A stretch of 64,000 bases of DNA from Burkholderia cenocepacia (GTDB lineage: Bacteria; Pseudomonadota; Gammaproteobacteria; Burkholderiales; Burkholderiaceae), in the NCBI RefSeq assembly GCF_900446215.1, contig NZ_UAQZ01000018.1, forward strand, positions 248,001-312,000. Reading direction: 5' to 3'. A program made the translations under genes and the position numbers. Below the pieces are notes generated by a model. It made no database searches. It saw only the letters and a program-made list of their open reading frames with translations, and was not told the DNA's origin. How positions within the stretch are numbered: the stretch's first letter is position 1; each line of letters opens with the position of its first letter. Below, one piece after another: positions 62,702 to 64,000 of this stretch.

Positions 62702-63118
62702 CTAGCCGCCCTGCTTGTAGTTGTTCAGCGCGTAGCCGCGGTCGCGGTAGAACCGGTAGCGGTCGCGGCCCGCGGCCAGCTCGTCCGGCGCGTTGCCGAC
62801 CACTTCGAGCAGGCGCTCGAAGCGGGCGAACTGCGCGGGCACGGTCGCGCCGAGGTTCAGCAGCACGTGATGATGCGGCGCGCGATCGAGATCGGCGGCC
62901 AGCACGATCGGCGTGCCGGCTGCATGCTCGCTGTCGACGCCGCAATGCGGGATGAAATCGAGCGGCGAGAACGTCCAGAGCCGCTCGTCGAGCGCGCGCA
63001 GGCGCGCGGGCTCCGCGAGCACGACGACCGGCTGCCCGGCCTGATAGGCCTTGCGCAGCAGCCGGCACGCGTATGCGAGCGAATCGCCGACGTTCGAGTG
63101 GAAATCGATCCGCGTCAT
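62702..63118 (-). CDS. holC: DNA polymerase III chi subunit
   Basis: A 138-residue clamp-loader accessory protein linking the replicase to single-strand binding protein. Family segments are RIDFHSNVGDSLAYACRLLRKAYQAGQPVVVLAE, LWTFSPLDFIPHC and the ending RDRGYALNNYKQGG. Length is normal. It starts 34 bases after the pepA stop, the same gene order as in many proteobacteria, so it is part of a pepA-holC-DUF2486 operon. Confidence 0.95.
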   Translation of the reverse strand: MTRIDFHSNVGDSLAYACRLLRKAYQAGQPVVVLAEPARLRALDERLWTFSPLDFIPHCGVDSEHAAGTPIVLAADLDRAPHHHVLLNLGATVPAQFARFERLLEVVGNAPDELAAGRDRYRFYRDRGYALNNYKQGG

Positions 63119-63152
63119 GGCCCGCGCACCCGCAGCGTCGTCAGCCCCGCCA

Positions 63153-64000
<848 letters not shown>

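Overview
The window is one continuous piece of a high-GC, gene-dense bacterial chromosome. Gene content and order (hemC-hemDX-hemY facing ppc, panCD after scpA, tamAB, metG with apbC, dcd beside an arginine/lysine/ornithine decarboxylase, and a zapB-like/zapA/6S RNA block) point to a Burkholderia species, most likely of the B. cepacia complex, on the main chromosome. This assignment rests on recognised proteins and synteny, not on a database search. I see no tRNA, rRNA, insertion sequence, prophage or CRISPR array.

Layout. 1-8.5 kb: AraC-type regulator; GIY-YIG protein with a long basic tail; inorganic pyrophosphatase; an aldehyde dehydrogenase/SDR/MFS catabolic operon with a hairpin before each gene; and a two-gene unit of an excisionase-like DNA-binding protein and an alpha/beta-hydrolase fused to DUF4180. 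8.5-16 kb: heme genes hemC, fused hemDX and hemY, divergent from ppc. 16-23 kb: methyltransferase/XRE regulator pair, then an archaic (Csu/spore-coat-U type) chaperone-usher pilus cluster whose two-domain tip-like subunit is divergent from the pilin-chaperone-usher operon, with an FNR-like box between them. 23-34.5 kb: argH, HAD hydrolase, LprI-like protein coupled to an AdiA-like decarboxylase, dcd, a SodC-like lipoprotein that has lost most metal ligands, apbC, an OmpA-like lipoprotein and metG.

34.5-44.9 kb: tamB/tamA (outer-membrane translocation module), DUF3460, scpA, panC, panD, an orphan ParA-like ATPase, DoxX and a 45-residue exported peptide. 44.9-54.9 kb: a late cobalamin synthesis and uptake locus. 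cobQ is divergent from the overlapping cobU-cbiB-cobD-btuF operon. btuC-btuD-cobT-cobS-cobC runs back towards it from a cobalamin riboswitch. Together these genes amidate cobyric acid, make and attach the aminopropanol arm, activate cobinamide and the lower ligand, join the two, and import the vitamin.

54.9-64 kb: zapB-like and zapA, 6S RNA, a 246-bp palindromic element, an EVE-domain gene, a SIMPL protein, lgt, a LysR regulator divergent from ilvD, a small cytochrome c, and a pepA (cut by the window end)-holC-DUF2486 operon.

Most genes are housekeeping. The points most worth a second look are the hydrolase-DUF4180 fusion, the large palindromic element after 6S RNA, the metal-ligand-poor SodC-like lipoprotein, and the split pilus cluster with its FNR-like site.
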